59,385 nucleotides of DNA from XN24 sp035514535. GTDB lineage: Bacteria > Pseudomonadota > Gammaproteobacteria > Steroidobacterales > XN24. The stretch is taken from NCBI GenBank assembly GCA_035514535.1, contig DATKAZ010000085.1, positions 1 to 59,385 of the forward strand. The letters are read 5' to 3'. Position 1 is the stretch's first letter; the number at the start of each line of letters is the position of its first letter. The notes beneath the pieces are model-generated. The model was not told the origin of the DNA. It saw only the letters and a program-made list of their open reading frames with translations, and ran no database searches. Below, piece by piece: positions 16,455 to 26,272 of this stretch. The translations under genes were made by a program, and so were the position numbers.

Positions 16455-19007
16455 ATGCATATGGCCGACGTCACTGTTGCCCAGTTCGCTACTGTCCTGA
16501 AGGTCCCCGTGGACCGGCTGCTCGTGCAGCTGGAAGAGGCCGGTATCCCGGTCAAGGGTGCCGAGGACACGATCAGCGATGAGGCGAAGCTCGAGCTGCT
16601 GACTTTCCTCAGGGAGAGTCACGGCCGCGAGGCTCCGGGCGCGACGCCGCGCAAGATCACCCTCAAGCGCAAGACCCAGAGCGAGCTGCGCCAGCCGGTC
16701 GGCCAGGGCCGGGCCCGTACCGTTAACGTCGAAGTGCGCAAGAAGCGCACCTATATCAAGCGCGACGTGCTCGAGGAAGAGGCCCGCCAGCAGCAGGAAG
16801 AGCTCGATCGGCAGCGTCTTGCGGAGGAAGAGGCGAAGCGGGCCGCCGAGGAAGCGGCGCAGCGCAGCTCGGAGAAGGAGCAGAAGCTCCGCGAGGACGA
16901 GGACAAGCGCCGCCAGGCAGACGAAGAGGCACGCCTCAAGGCCGACGAGGCCGAACGCCTGAAGGCCGAGGAAGAGGGCCGGCGGATCGCCGAGGAGGAG
17001 GCGCGCGTGCTGGCGGAAGCGCGCAAGCGCACCTCCGACGACGATCGCAAGCGGCGGGATGCGGACCGGGCGGCGCCGCGCCGCGGTGCCGCGGACGAGG
17101 CCGGCGCCACGAAGTACGGCCGCAAGGAACTTCATGTTGCCGGCGACAAGTCCGGTAGGCGCCGCAAGCGCCCCTCCGCGGGGCGTCGCGGGGCCGCCGC
17201 GCAGATCGAACGCCAAAGCTTCGAGCGCCCGACGGCGCCGGTCAAGCGCGAGGTCGCGATCCCGGAAACGATCTCCGTCGCGGAACTCGCACAGAAGATG
17301 GCCGTGAAGGCCACCGAAGTGATCAAGACCATGATGGGCATGGGCGCGATGGTGACGATCAACCAGGTCATCGACCGGGACACGGCCGTCATCGTCGTCG
17401 AGGAAATGGGCCACACGGCCAAGATCCTGCGCGAGAACCAGATCGAGGAAGTCGTCGAGCAGGCCTCTCGCGGAGCCGGCGAGGTCAAGTCGCGCTGGCC
17501 GGTGGTCACCATCATGGGCCATGTCGACCACGGCAAGACGTCCTTGCTGGACTATATCCGGCGCAGCCGCGTCGCGGCCGGCGAGGCCGGCGGGATCACG
17601 CAGCACATCGGCGCCTACGTCGTCGAATCGGCCAAGGGGCGCATCACCTTCCTGGACACCCCCGGCCACGCGGCATTCACCGCCATGCGCGCTCGCGGCG
17701 CGCAGGCGACCGACGTCGTGATCCTCGTCGTGGCGGCGGACGACGGCGTCATGCCGCAGACCGTCGAGGCCGTCCAGCATGCGCGTGCGGCCGGCGTGCC
17801 GATCGTGGTGGCGGTCAACAAGATCGACAAGCACGGCGCCGACCCGGAGCGCGTGAAGAGCGAGCTCGCGCAACATGAAGTGATCCCGGAGGACTGGGGC
17901 GGCGACATCCAGTTCGTGAACGTCTCAGCCCATACGGGCGAGGGCATCGATTCCCTGCTCGAGTCGGTCGCGCTGCAGGCCGAGGTGCTTGAGCTGACCG
18001 CCGTGGTGAATGGTCCGGCGAAGGGCGTGGTGATCGAGTCCAGCCTCGAAAAAGGCCGCGGCGCGGTCGCCACCGTGCTGGTGCAACAGGGGACCCTGCA
18101 GGCAGGCGACGCCCTGCTGGCGGGGCGCGAATTCGGCCGCGTGCGCGCCATGTTCAACGAGCACGGCAAGCCGGTGACGGAAGCCGGCCCGTCGACGCCC
18201 GTGCAGGTTCTCGGGCTGTCGGGCACGCCCATGGCCGGCGACGACGTCGTCGTGCTGCCGGACGAGCGCAAGGCGCGCGAAGTGGCGCTGCACCGCCAGG
18301 GCAAGTTCCGCGACGTCAAGCTCGCAAAGCAGCAGGCCTCGAAGCTCGAGGATGTCTTCACGCAGATGGAAGAGGGCACCGCGAGCTCGGTCCAGCTGCT
18401 CATCAAGGCCGATGTGCAGGGCAGCGCCGAGGCGCTGCGCGACGCGATGACGCGATTGTCCTCAGACGAGGTCAAGGTCAAGGTCATCAGCAGCAATGTC
18501 GGCGGCATCACGGAGTCCGACGTCAACCTCGCGGCCGCTTCCGGCGCGATCATCATCGGCTTCAACGTGCGCGCCGATGCATCCGCCCGGACCGCGGTCA
18601 AGGAGACCGGCGTCGACGTGCGTTATTACAGCATCATCTACGAGGCCATCGACGACGTGAAATCGGCCATCGTGGGCCTGTTGTCGCCGGAGATCCGCGA
18701 ACAGATCGTGGGGATTGCCGAAGTGCGCGAGGTGTTCAGCTCGCCGAAGTTCGGCCAGGTGGCCGGCTGCCTCGTCACGGAGGGCACGGTGCGGAGGAAC
18801 AACCCGATCCGCGTGCTGCGCGACAACGTCGTGATCTTCGAGGGTGCGCTGGAATCGCTGCGTCGCTTCAAGGACGACGTCGGCGAGGTCAAGTCGGGCA
18901 CGGAGTGCGGCATCGGCGTGCGCAATTACACGGATATCCGTCCGAGCGACCAGATCGAGTGCTTCGAGCGCATCGAAATCGCGCGGACGTTCCAGCAACA
19001 AGACTGA
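16455..19007 (+). CDS. infB: Translation initiation factor IF-2
   Basis: 850-aa GTPase that brings initiator tRNA to the 30S subunit. N-terminal IF2_N helix (VTVAQFATVLKVPVDRLL), a long charged Lys/Glu/Ala-rich linker (about residues 100-230), a second IF2_N-like domain, then the G domain with GHVDHGKTS, DTPGHAAF and NKID, and the beta-barrel/C-terminal tRNA-binding domains (EVREVFSSPKFG near the end). ATG 16455 has GAGG five bases upstream; ATG 16461 is an alternative giving the usual MADVTVAQF start. The stop shares one base with rbfA. Confidence 0.97.
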   Translation: MHMADVTVAQFATVLKVPVDRLLVQLEEAGIPVKGAEDTISDEAKLELLTFLRESHGREAPGATPRKITLKRKTQSELRQPVGQGRARTVNVEVRKKRTYIKRDVLEEEARQQQEELDRQRLAEEEAKRAAEEAAQRSSEKEQKLREDEDKRRQADEEARLKADEAERLKAEEEGRRIAEEEARVLAEARKRTSDDDRKRRDADRAAPRRGAADEAGATKYGRKELHVAGDKSGRRRKRPSAGRRGAAAQIERQSFERPTAPVKREVAIPETISVAELAQKMAVKATEVIKTMMGMGAMVTINQVIDRDTAVIVVEEMGHTAKILRENQIEEVVEQASRGAGEVKSRWPVVTIMGHVDHGKTSLLDYIRRSRVAAGEAGGITQHIGAYVVESAKGRITFLDTPGHAAFTAMRARGAQATDVVILVVAADDGVMPQTVEAVQHARAAGVPIVVAVNKIDKHGADPERVKSELAQHEVIPEDWGGDIQFVNVSAHTGEGIDSLLESVALQAEVLELTAVVNGPAKGVVIESSLEKGRGAVATVLVQQGTLQAGDALLAGREFGRVRAMFNEHGKPVTEAGPSTPVQVLGLSGTPMAGDDVVVLPDERKAREVALHRQGKFRDVKLAKQQASKLEDVFTQMEEGTASSVQLLIKADVQGSAEALRDAMTRLSSDEVKVKVISSNVGGITESDVNLAAASGAIIIGFNVRADASARTAVKETGVDVRYYSIIYEAIDDVKSAIVGLLSPEIREQIVGIAEVREVFSSPKFGQVAGCLVTEGTVRRNNPIRVLRDNVVIFEGALESLRRFKDDVGEVKSGTECGIGVRNYTDIRPSDQIECFERIEIARTFQQQD

Positions 19008-19384
19008 TGCCCAGAGAGTTCTCTCGCAGCCGCCGGATCGGCGAACAGATGCAGCGCCTGCTGAGCGAGATCCTGCTCAGGGACGTCAAGGACCCCCGCA
19101 CGCAGGGTGTCAGCGTGACGGCCGTGGAAGTATCGCGTGACCTGTCGCATGCGACGGTCTGGTTCAGCCTGCTCGATCCGGCCGCCGATCCTGCGCCCGC
19201 CGCCACCGCGCTCGCGGGTGCCGCCGGCCTGATCCGCGGCAAGCTGGGGCGCGCAATGTATATCCGGCAAGTTCCGGCGCTGCATTTCCGCCACGACGAG
19301 AGCCTGGAGCGGGGCTCGCGCCTGTCCGACCTGATCAACCGCGCGGTGGCGTCCGACAAGGAACGGTCGGGCAACGATGAATGA
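19007..19384 (+). CDS. rbfA: 30S ribosome-binding factor RbfA
   Basis: 125-aa KH-like protein acting in 30S maturation and cold adaptation. Begins PREFSRSRRIGEQMQRLL with IL.RDVKDPRTQGVSVTAVEVSRDLSHATVWFS spread over the next 50 residues, the classic RbfA pattern, and ends with FRHDESLERGSRLSDLI. It overlaps truB by eight bases, so the two are probably co-translated. Confidence 0.96.
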   Translation: MPREFSRSRRIGEQMQRLLSEILLRDVKDPRTQGVSVTAVEVSRDLSHATVWFSLLDPAADPAPAATALAGAAGLIRGKLGRAMYIRQVPALHFRHDESLERGSRLSDLINRAVASDKERSGNDE

Positions 19385-20312
19385 CGATCGCGCCGCGGGC
19401 CGCCGGCCACAGTCCGGCGGTGTCGACGGCGTAGTGCTGCTCGACAAGCCGGTGGGCCTGTCCTCGAACGTCGCGCTGCAAAGGGTGCGCCGCCTCTTCG
19501 GGGGCGTCCGGGCCGGGCATACGGGCAGCCTGGACCCGCTGGCCAGCGGCCTGTTGCCGATCTGCCTCGGCCAGGCGACCCGGTTTTCCGGCTACTTGCT
19601 CGAGGCGGCGAAGAGCTACCGGGTCACGGGGCGCCTGGGTGAGCGCACCTCGACGGGCGACGCCGAGGGAGAGGTCGTCGAGCATTGCGACTGGCGGCAG
19701 GTCGAGCGGCAGGGATTCGCGGCTGCGCTGGACGCCTTCAGGGGCAGGATCTCCCAGGTGCCGCCAATGTACTCCGCACTGAAGCAGGGTGGCGAAAGGC
19801 TCTATCGCAAGGCCCGGCGGGGCGAGGAAGTCGCGCGGGAGAGCCGCGAGATCGAGATCTACCACCTGGATCTGGAGGACTGGGCGGCACCCCAGTTCTC
19901 ACTCGACGTGTGCTGTTCGAAGGGGACCTACGTGCGGACGCTGGTGGAAGACGTGGCACGCGCCGCCGGGAGCTGCGCACACGTCACGGCGCTGCGACGC
20001 TACGCGGCCGGGCCGTACGGCGGTGCGGACATGGTTACGCTGGAGGCCCTGGAGGCCCTGGCCGGGGAGGGTCCCGGACGGCTGGCCGAGGTCGTAATGC
20101 CGGCGGACAGCGCGCTTGCGGGACTGCCGGCCGTATCGCTGGGAGCCGACGACGCCGCACGCCTCGCCCAGGGGCAGACGGTCGAGCTGGACGGCGACGG
20201 GCCGAGCGGGTTGGTGCGCGTCTACGGCGCCGGCGGATTTCTCGGCATCGGCGCGCGCGGGCCGGGCGGTGCGCTGCACGCCAGGCGCCTGCTCGCTACG
20301 GGAAATGCGTAG
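19377..20312 (+). CDS. truB: tRNA pseudouridine-55 synthase
   Basis: 311-aa enzyme making pseudouridine 55 in the T-loop of tRNAs. Catalytic Asp53 is in AGHTGSLDPLASGLLP; YSALKQGGERLYRKAR and SKGTYVRTLVEDV are the other family motifs. The C-terminal 70 residues form the small PUA-like domain. The start lies inside the end of rbfA. Last gene of the nusA operon before rpsO's own promoter. Confidence 0.97.
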   Translation: MNDDRAAGRRPQSGGVDGVVLLDKPVGLSSNVALQRVRRLFGGVRAGHTGSLDPLASGLLPICLGQATRFSGYLLEAAKSYRVTGRLGERTSTGDAEGEVVEHCDWRQVERQGFAAALDAFRGRISQVPPMYSALKQGGERLYRKARRGEEVARESREIEIYHLDLEDWAAPQFSLDVCCSKGTYVRTLVEDVARAAGSCAHVTALRRYAAGPYGGADMVTLEALEALAGEGPGRLAEVVMPADSALAGLPAVSLGADDAARLAQGQTVELDGDGPSGLVRVYGAGGFLGIGARGPGGALHARRLLATGNA

Positions 20313-20352
20313 CTAAGACATCGAAGATAAAGGGTTTTTATCAGGGGCAGGC

Positions 20353-20382
20353 TTGTTAGATCACGGTTGGTCGCGATAGAAT
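20353..20382 (+). promoter_or_regulatory. Candidate rpsO promoter
   Basis: TTGTTA (20353-20358) and TAGAAT (20377-20382) with an 18-bp spacer; the -10 matches 5/6, the -35 4/6. It gives a leader of roughly 45 nt to the rpsO ATG. rpsO-pnp in enterics also has its own promoter at this place. Confidence 0.55.
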
Positions 20383-20432
20383 TGCGGGCTTGTCAACGGG
20401 ACAGTAAAGAGAAGGTTTTCAGGAGATATCTC

Positions 20433-20702
20433 ATGCCTCTGTCGGTCGAGCAGAAACAGGACATTATCAAAGAGCACGCGCGCGGCAACGCCGACACGGG
20501 CTCCCCGGAAGTGCAGGTGGCATTGCTGTCTGCCCGCATCAGCGAGCTCACCGAGCATTTCGGGACGCACAAGAAAGACCACCACTCGCGGCGTGGTCTG
20601 CTCAAGCTGGTCAACCAGCGGCGCCAGCTTCTCGATTATCTGAAGCGCAAGGATGCCGACCGCTACCAGGACATCATCACCCGCCTCGGCCTGCGTCGCT
20701 GA
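20433..20702 (+). CDS. rpsO: 30S ribosomal protein S15
   Basis: 89-aa primary 16S rRNA-binding protein, exactly the normal length. EHARGNADTGSPEVQVALLS, HKKDHHSRRGLLKLVNQRR and LLDYLKRKDADRY are diagnostic. AGGAG at 20421-20425 sits seven bases before the ATG. Followed by pnp after 49 bp, the conserved gammaproteobacterial pair. Confidence 0.98.
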   Translation: MPLSVEQKQDIIKEHARGNADTGSPEVQVALLSARISELTEHFGTHKKDHHSRRGLLKLVNQRRQLLDYLKRKDADRYQDIITRLGLRR

Positions 20703-20715
20703 GGATTTCTCAAGT

Positions 20716-20732
20716 CCGGTCATAGGGACCGG
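20716..20732 (+). promoter_or_regulatory. Hairpin in the rpsO-pnp intergenic leader
   Basis: CCGGTC (20716-20721) and GACCGG (20727-20732) form a perfect six-pair stem with a five-base loop, 19 bases before the pnp start. In E. coli a leader stem cut by RNase III is the target of PNPase autocontrol; this smaller stem may serve similarly, but that is inference. Confidence 0.5.
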
Positions 20733-20751
20733 CAGACTACAGGCGAAGAAA

Positions 20752-22845
<2,094 letters not shown>

Positions 22846-22853
22846 GACCAGCC

Positions 22854-22882
22854 AAAAAAAACCCCCGCTGGAGGCGGGGGTT
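22854..22882 (-). terminator. Intrinsic terminator for phaR (minus strand)
   Basis: AACCCCCGC (22860-22868) and GCGGGGGTT (22874-22882) form a nine-pair stem over a five-base loop. On the minus strand the stem is followed by eight Ts, so the terminator faces leftward transcription from phaR. On the plus strand no T-run follows, so it works poorly for pnp. Confidence 0.8.
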
Positions 22883-23025
22883 CAAGATGGACGCAAGAGG
22901 CGTCCAAGAGGAGGAGTCGTCAGGGATGATGCAATGCATCAATTGACGCGGTGCACAATATCAGCGGGCCTGCTGGTTGTCAACAGTCGCGGGGGGTTCC
23001 GTTGGCCGGCCGGGCCGGCCGGCGA

Positions 23026-23535
23026 TCAGCGCTTGGTGCCGCGTGATGCCCGGGGGCGCGGCTCGGACTCGTTGTCGTCGTCGTGCCGCGTGGAGGCGAA
23101 GTTCCGGAATATCTCTTCCTGCAGGGCCTTCCAGCGCTGGTAGTTCTTCTGGGCGATCCCCGCGACCATGCCGACGGGGTCGACGCCGACGACTTCCTTG
23201 ACGCGCTCACGCAGCTGGTGCTGCTGCCCCATGAACAGCCTGAGACTCTGGTCGAGATAGCCGCCCACCATGCCCTGCATCGCGCTGCCGTAGGAGCGAA
23301 TGATCTGCGACAGGAAATCCCGGCTCATGATCGGGTCGCCGGCCTGTTCCTGTTCACTGATCACCTGGAGCATGATGCTGCGGGTGATGTCCTTGCCGGT
23401 CTTTTTCTCGACCACGACAAAGTCGACTTTCTCCACGACCAGCCGCTTGATATCGGCCAGCGTGATGTAGCGACTCTCCTCGGTGTCATAAAGTCGGCGG
23501 TTTGGATACTTCTTGATCGTGCGTGGCTCATTCAT
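23026..23535 (-). CDS. phaR: Polyhydroxyalkanoate synthesis repressor PhaR family
   Basis: 169-aa DNA-binding regulator. The N-terminal domain starts with IKKYPNRRLYDTEESRYITL, the hallmark of PhaR, which senses PHA granules and represses phasin genes. QVISEQEQAGDPIMSRDFLSQIIRSYG continues the PHB/PHA accumulation regulator domain. The C-terminal tail is charged (DDDNESEPRPRASRG). AGGAT lies just before the ATG. No phaC, phasin or other PHA gene is in the window, so its targets lie elsewhere. Confidence 0.93.
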   Translation of the reverse strand: MNEPRTIKKYPNRRLYDTEESRYITLADIKRLVVEKVDFVVVEKKTGKDITRSIMLQVISEQEQAGDPIMSRDFLSQIIRSYGSAMQGMVGGYLDQSLRLFMGQQHQLRERVKEVVGVDPVGMVAGIAQKNYQRWKALQEEIFRNFASTRHDDDNESEPRPRASRGTKR

Positions 23536-23644
23536 ATCCTGATTCCATTCCTAGTCGCCCTGTGGCGCGCTCCGCGGGCGGGGGGCAGGAGGCGTTGTCC
23601 AATACCCCATAAGATAAACGATTTTTGCACCGCAGCCAAAGTAT

Positions 23645-24622
23645 TCAGGGCGCCTTGATGCTGCGAACGCCCGCGAGTTGCTGCGGCCGCCAGTTGGCCG
23701 TGCCCCAGGCCCAGAGGTCCGCCGGGCGGGCGCCGCGCAGCGCCGGCGGCGGCGCCTGGCGGAGGAGCGCGAGGACGTCCCAGGCGAGCTTGGCGGCGTG
23801 CCGCGGGTCGGCCGCTGCGGCACCCGTCTGCTTGCTCAGTTTTTCGCCATTCGCCGTGTTGACGACCGGCAGGTGCATATAGGCGGGCCGGGCGTAGCCG
23901 AGCAGCTGCTGCAGCCAGGCCTGCCGCGGCGTGGAGTCGAGCAGATCCGTGCCCCGCACGATGTCCGTGACGCCCTGCAGGGCGTCGTCCACGACCACGG
24001 CGAGCTGGTAGGCAATGTAGCCTTCGCGCCGCCGCACGACGAAATCACCGACATCGCGCTCCAGCGACTGCTCGAGCAGCCCCTGGAGGCGATCCTGGAC
24101 CACGATGGGCTCGTCGGTGGTACGCACGCGCAGGATGCGGCTCGCGCGGGCCGCTGCGGGTGGCAGGGCCCTGCAGGTGCCCGGATAGCGCCGGTCTCCG
24201 GGGCGCCCGCGCTTGCGATTCTCCGCCTCGATGCGCTTGCGGCTGCAGACGCACGGGTAGACCCAGCCGGCGCCCTGCAACTCGCTCAGTACGGCCTCGT
24301 AGACGTCCCGCCGGCGGCTCTGGAACAGGACCTCGCCGTCCCACCACAGGCCGAAGGCCTCGAGCGCCTGCAGGATCTGGTCTGCTGCGCCGGGAGGCTC
24401 ACGCGGCGGGTCGAGATCCTCCATGCGTAGCAGCCATTCGCCGCCCGCGGCACGTGCGTCCAGCCAGCTCCCGGCAGCCGCCAGCAGGGAGCCGAGGTGG
24501 AGCGGTCCGGTAGGCGAGGGCGCAAAGCGCCCACGGTAGCGCCCGCCCGGCGCCCCTGACGGGGCGCCGGCGGGCTGTGTCTTGTCAGCGGTCGTCCCTG
24601 TCCCGGTACTGCTTTTCAGCAA
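23645..24622 (-). CDS. gluQ: Glutamyl-Q tRNA(Asp) synthetase
   Basis: 325-aa truncated GluRS paralogue that attaches glutamate to queuosine-34 of tRNA(Asp). RGRFAPSPTGPLHLGSLLAA holds the HIGH-like site and GEKLSKQTG the KMSKS-like site; CVCSRK with a later YPGTC gives zinc-binding cysteines. No anticodon-binding domain follows, as expected. Starts at TTG 24622, inside the last 38 bases of dksA; no in-frame ATG is near, so the start is less sure than the identity. dksA-gluQ is a conserved gammaproteobacterial pair, and queF (queuosine synthesis) lies just upstream. Confidence 0.93.
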   Translation of the reverse strand: MLKSSTGTGTTADKTQPAGAPSGAPGGRYRGRFAPSPTGPLHLGSLLAAAGSWLDARAAGGEWLLRMEDLDPPREPPGAADQILQALEAFGLWWDGEVLFQSRRRDVYEAVLSELQGAGWVYPCVCSRKRIEAENRKRGRPGDRRYPGTCRALPPAAARASRILRVRTTDEPIVVQDRLQGLLEQSLERDVGDFVVRRREGYIAYQLAVVVDDALQGVTDIVRGTDLLDSTPRQAWLQQLLGYARPAYMHLPVVNTANGEKLSKQTGAAAADPRHAAKLAWDVLALLRQAPPPALRGARPADLWAWGTANWRPQQLAGVRSIKAP

Positions 24623-25559
24623 GCTCGCGGCGCTCCTGGGCCTCCACGGTCAAGGTTGCGACAGGACGTGCCTCGAGGCGACGCAAGCCGATTTCCTCGC
24701 CGGTCTCGGAGCAGAACCCGTACGTGCCGTCATCGATGCGTGCCAGCGCCTGCTCGATTTTCTTCAGCAGCTTGCGTTCGCGATCCCGGGTGCGCAACTC
24801 GAGGCCGAATTCCGATTCCTGGGTCGCCCGGTCATTCGGATCCGGGAAATTCGCTGCTTCGTCCTTCATGTGGTGAACGGTGCGGTCGACTTCCTCCATG
24901 AGCTCCTGCTGCCAAGTGTTCAGGATCTGGCGAAAGTGTTCCCGCATGGCGTCGCTCATGTACTCTTCGCGAGGCTTCGGCTGGTACGGCTTGAAAGCCT
25001 TGAGCGGTCCCGAGAAGGCGAAGCTCGGCTCGGGCTGTTCCGGCTTGATGGCGAGGGGTCTCTTCTTCGCCAGCAGCTTCTTCTTCGCCGGTGTGGGCTT
25101 CCGGGCAGGCGCCTTTTTTGCTGCGGTTTTCCGCGTCGCGACTTTCCCGGCGCCAGCCTTCTTTGCCGGCGCCTTCTTTGCCGGCGCCTTCTTCACCGAA
25201 ACCTTCTTCTTCGCACCGGATTTCTTCGCTGCGGGCTTCTTCGCTGCGGCTTTCTTCGCAGCCACTTTGCTCGCCGGCTTCTTTTTCACAGATGTCTTCT
25301 TTGCTGGCGATTTTTTCACGGACGGCCTTTTACCGGCGGACTTTTTCACTGCGGTCTTCCTGGCCGGTGCCTTGCTGGCCTTGGCCTTCCTGGCGGGCGA
25401 TTTCTTCACGGAGGTTTTCCTTGCCGCAGCCTTCTTGGCGGCGGGCTTCCTGGCAGCAACGGCCTTCTTGGCCGAGGTCTTCCTGCGCGCTGCGGGCTTT
25501 GCCGCGCCCCGGGACCTGGTGGCGGCCGACTTCTTCTTGCTGCTCTTGCTCGCGGGCAT
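24585..25559 (-). CDS. dksA: RNA polymerase-binding factor DksA with histone H1-like N-terminal extension
   Basis: 324 aa, more than twice the usual size of about 150. Residues 1-170 are almost only Lys, Ala, Pro, Ser, Thr and Arg in repeated AKK/APAKK/KTSVKK units, like bacterial histone H1-type proteins. Residues 185-324 are DksA: EEYMSDAMREHFRQIL, the coiled-coil tip with DPNDRA (Asp240, Asp243, Ala245) and the LELRTRDRERKLLKKIEQAL helix. The zinc-finger region keeps one cysteine (Cys283); the other three positions read T, T and A, so zinc is probably not bound. GGGAGG precedes the ATG. The basic tail may bind DNA or RNA (inference). Long tailed DksA proteins are, from memory, known in some Xanthomonadales. 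Confidence 0.92.
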   Translation of the reverse strand: MPASKSSKKKSAATRSRGAAKPAARRKTSAKKAVAARKPAAKKAAARKTSVKKSPARKAKASKAPARKTAVKKSAGKRPSVKKSPAKKTSVKKKPASKVAAKKAAAKKPAAKKSGAKKKVSVKKAPAKKAPAKKAGAGKVATRKTAAKKAPARKPTPAKKKLLAKKRPLAIKPEQPEPSFAFSGPLKAFKPYQPKPREEYMSDAMREHFRQILNTWQQELMEEVDRTVHHMKDEAANFPDPNDRATQESEFGLELRTRDRERKLLKKIEQALARIDDGTYGFCSETGEEIGLRRLEARPVATLTVEAQERRELAEKQYRDRDDR

Positions 25560-25718
25560 TTGTGCCTCCCGGCGGATGGCGTAATTCAGTATGATGACAG
25601 CGACTTCACGGACCCACCATGGGCCGCAACGGTCGACGATACAAACTGCGCTTTTTAGCCCGTTTCGAGTCCGGAGTCCAGTCTTGACCAGAGGCGAAAA
25701 ATGCGTTCCGGGCGCGGT

Positions 25719-26132
25719 TCAGGGAAGCTCGACCGTGGGCGGCGCCGTCCAGCCCTGTTTGCGGTGCTCGGCGATGACGGACGTGTAGATCCCGCCGCGA
25801 ACATTGAACTCCGCGGTGATCCGGATGAAGCGCGGATCGAGCCTTTCCCGCAGGTCTGCGAGCATCTGGTTGGTGACCGCCTCGTGGAAGGCACCTTCGT
25901 CGCGAAAGCTCCACATGTAGAGCTTCAGGGATTTCAGCTCGATACACCGCTGGCCGGGAACGTATTCCAGCAGGATTTCGGCGAAATCCGGCTGGCCGGT
26001 CTTCGGGCACAGGCAGGTGAACTCCGGTATACGGATCCGGATGGTGTAATCGCTCCCGGGGGCCGGGTTGGGAAACGTCTCCAGGTCCCTGTTGGGCGCC
26101 GTGTCGGCGCCGAGCGCGTGCAGGTCTGGCAA
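25719..26132 (-). CDS. queF: NADPH-dependent 7-cyano-7-deazaguanine reductase, short type
   Basis: 137-aa cytoplasmic enzyme reducing preQ0 to preQ1 in queuosine synthesis. Catalytic Cys42 and Asp49 are in FTCLCPKTGQPDF; ELKSLKLYMWSFRDEG is the QueF substrate/NADPH motif, and FHEAVTN holds the conserved Glu/His. This is the single-domain form, not the roughly 280-aa tandem form of E. coli. 159 bp separate it from dksA and 140 bp from the divergent smc. Confidence 0.95.
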   Translation of the reverse strand: MPDLHALGADTAPNRDLETFPNPAPGSDYTIRIRIPEFTCLCPKTGQPDFAEILLEYVPGQRCIELKSLKLYMWSFRDEGAFHEAVTNQMLADLRERLDPRFIRITAEFNVRGGIYTSVIAEHRKQGWTAPPTVELP

Positions 26133-26272
26133 GGGCCGGACTCCTGTGACTGGGTGCCGACACGGGCAGGAAACCCCGGCCGTGCGACGGCTGGAATTGA
26201 AGGTGAATTACTTTACACTAGCGCGGTTCGATTGTTCACCTCTCTGGAATATTCCCGGAAACCTTATTCTGC

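Noticed and set aside
26191..26219. Promoter for smc (TTGAAG or CTGGAA with TACACT)
   Set aside because: One spacing is 11 bp, the other -35 matches only 3/6; not strong enough to call.
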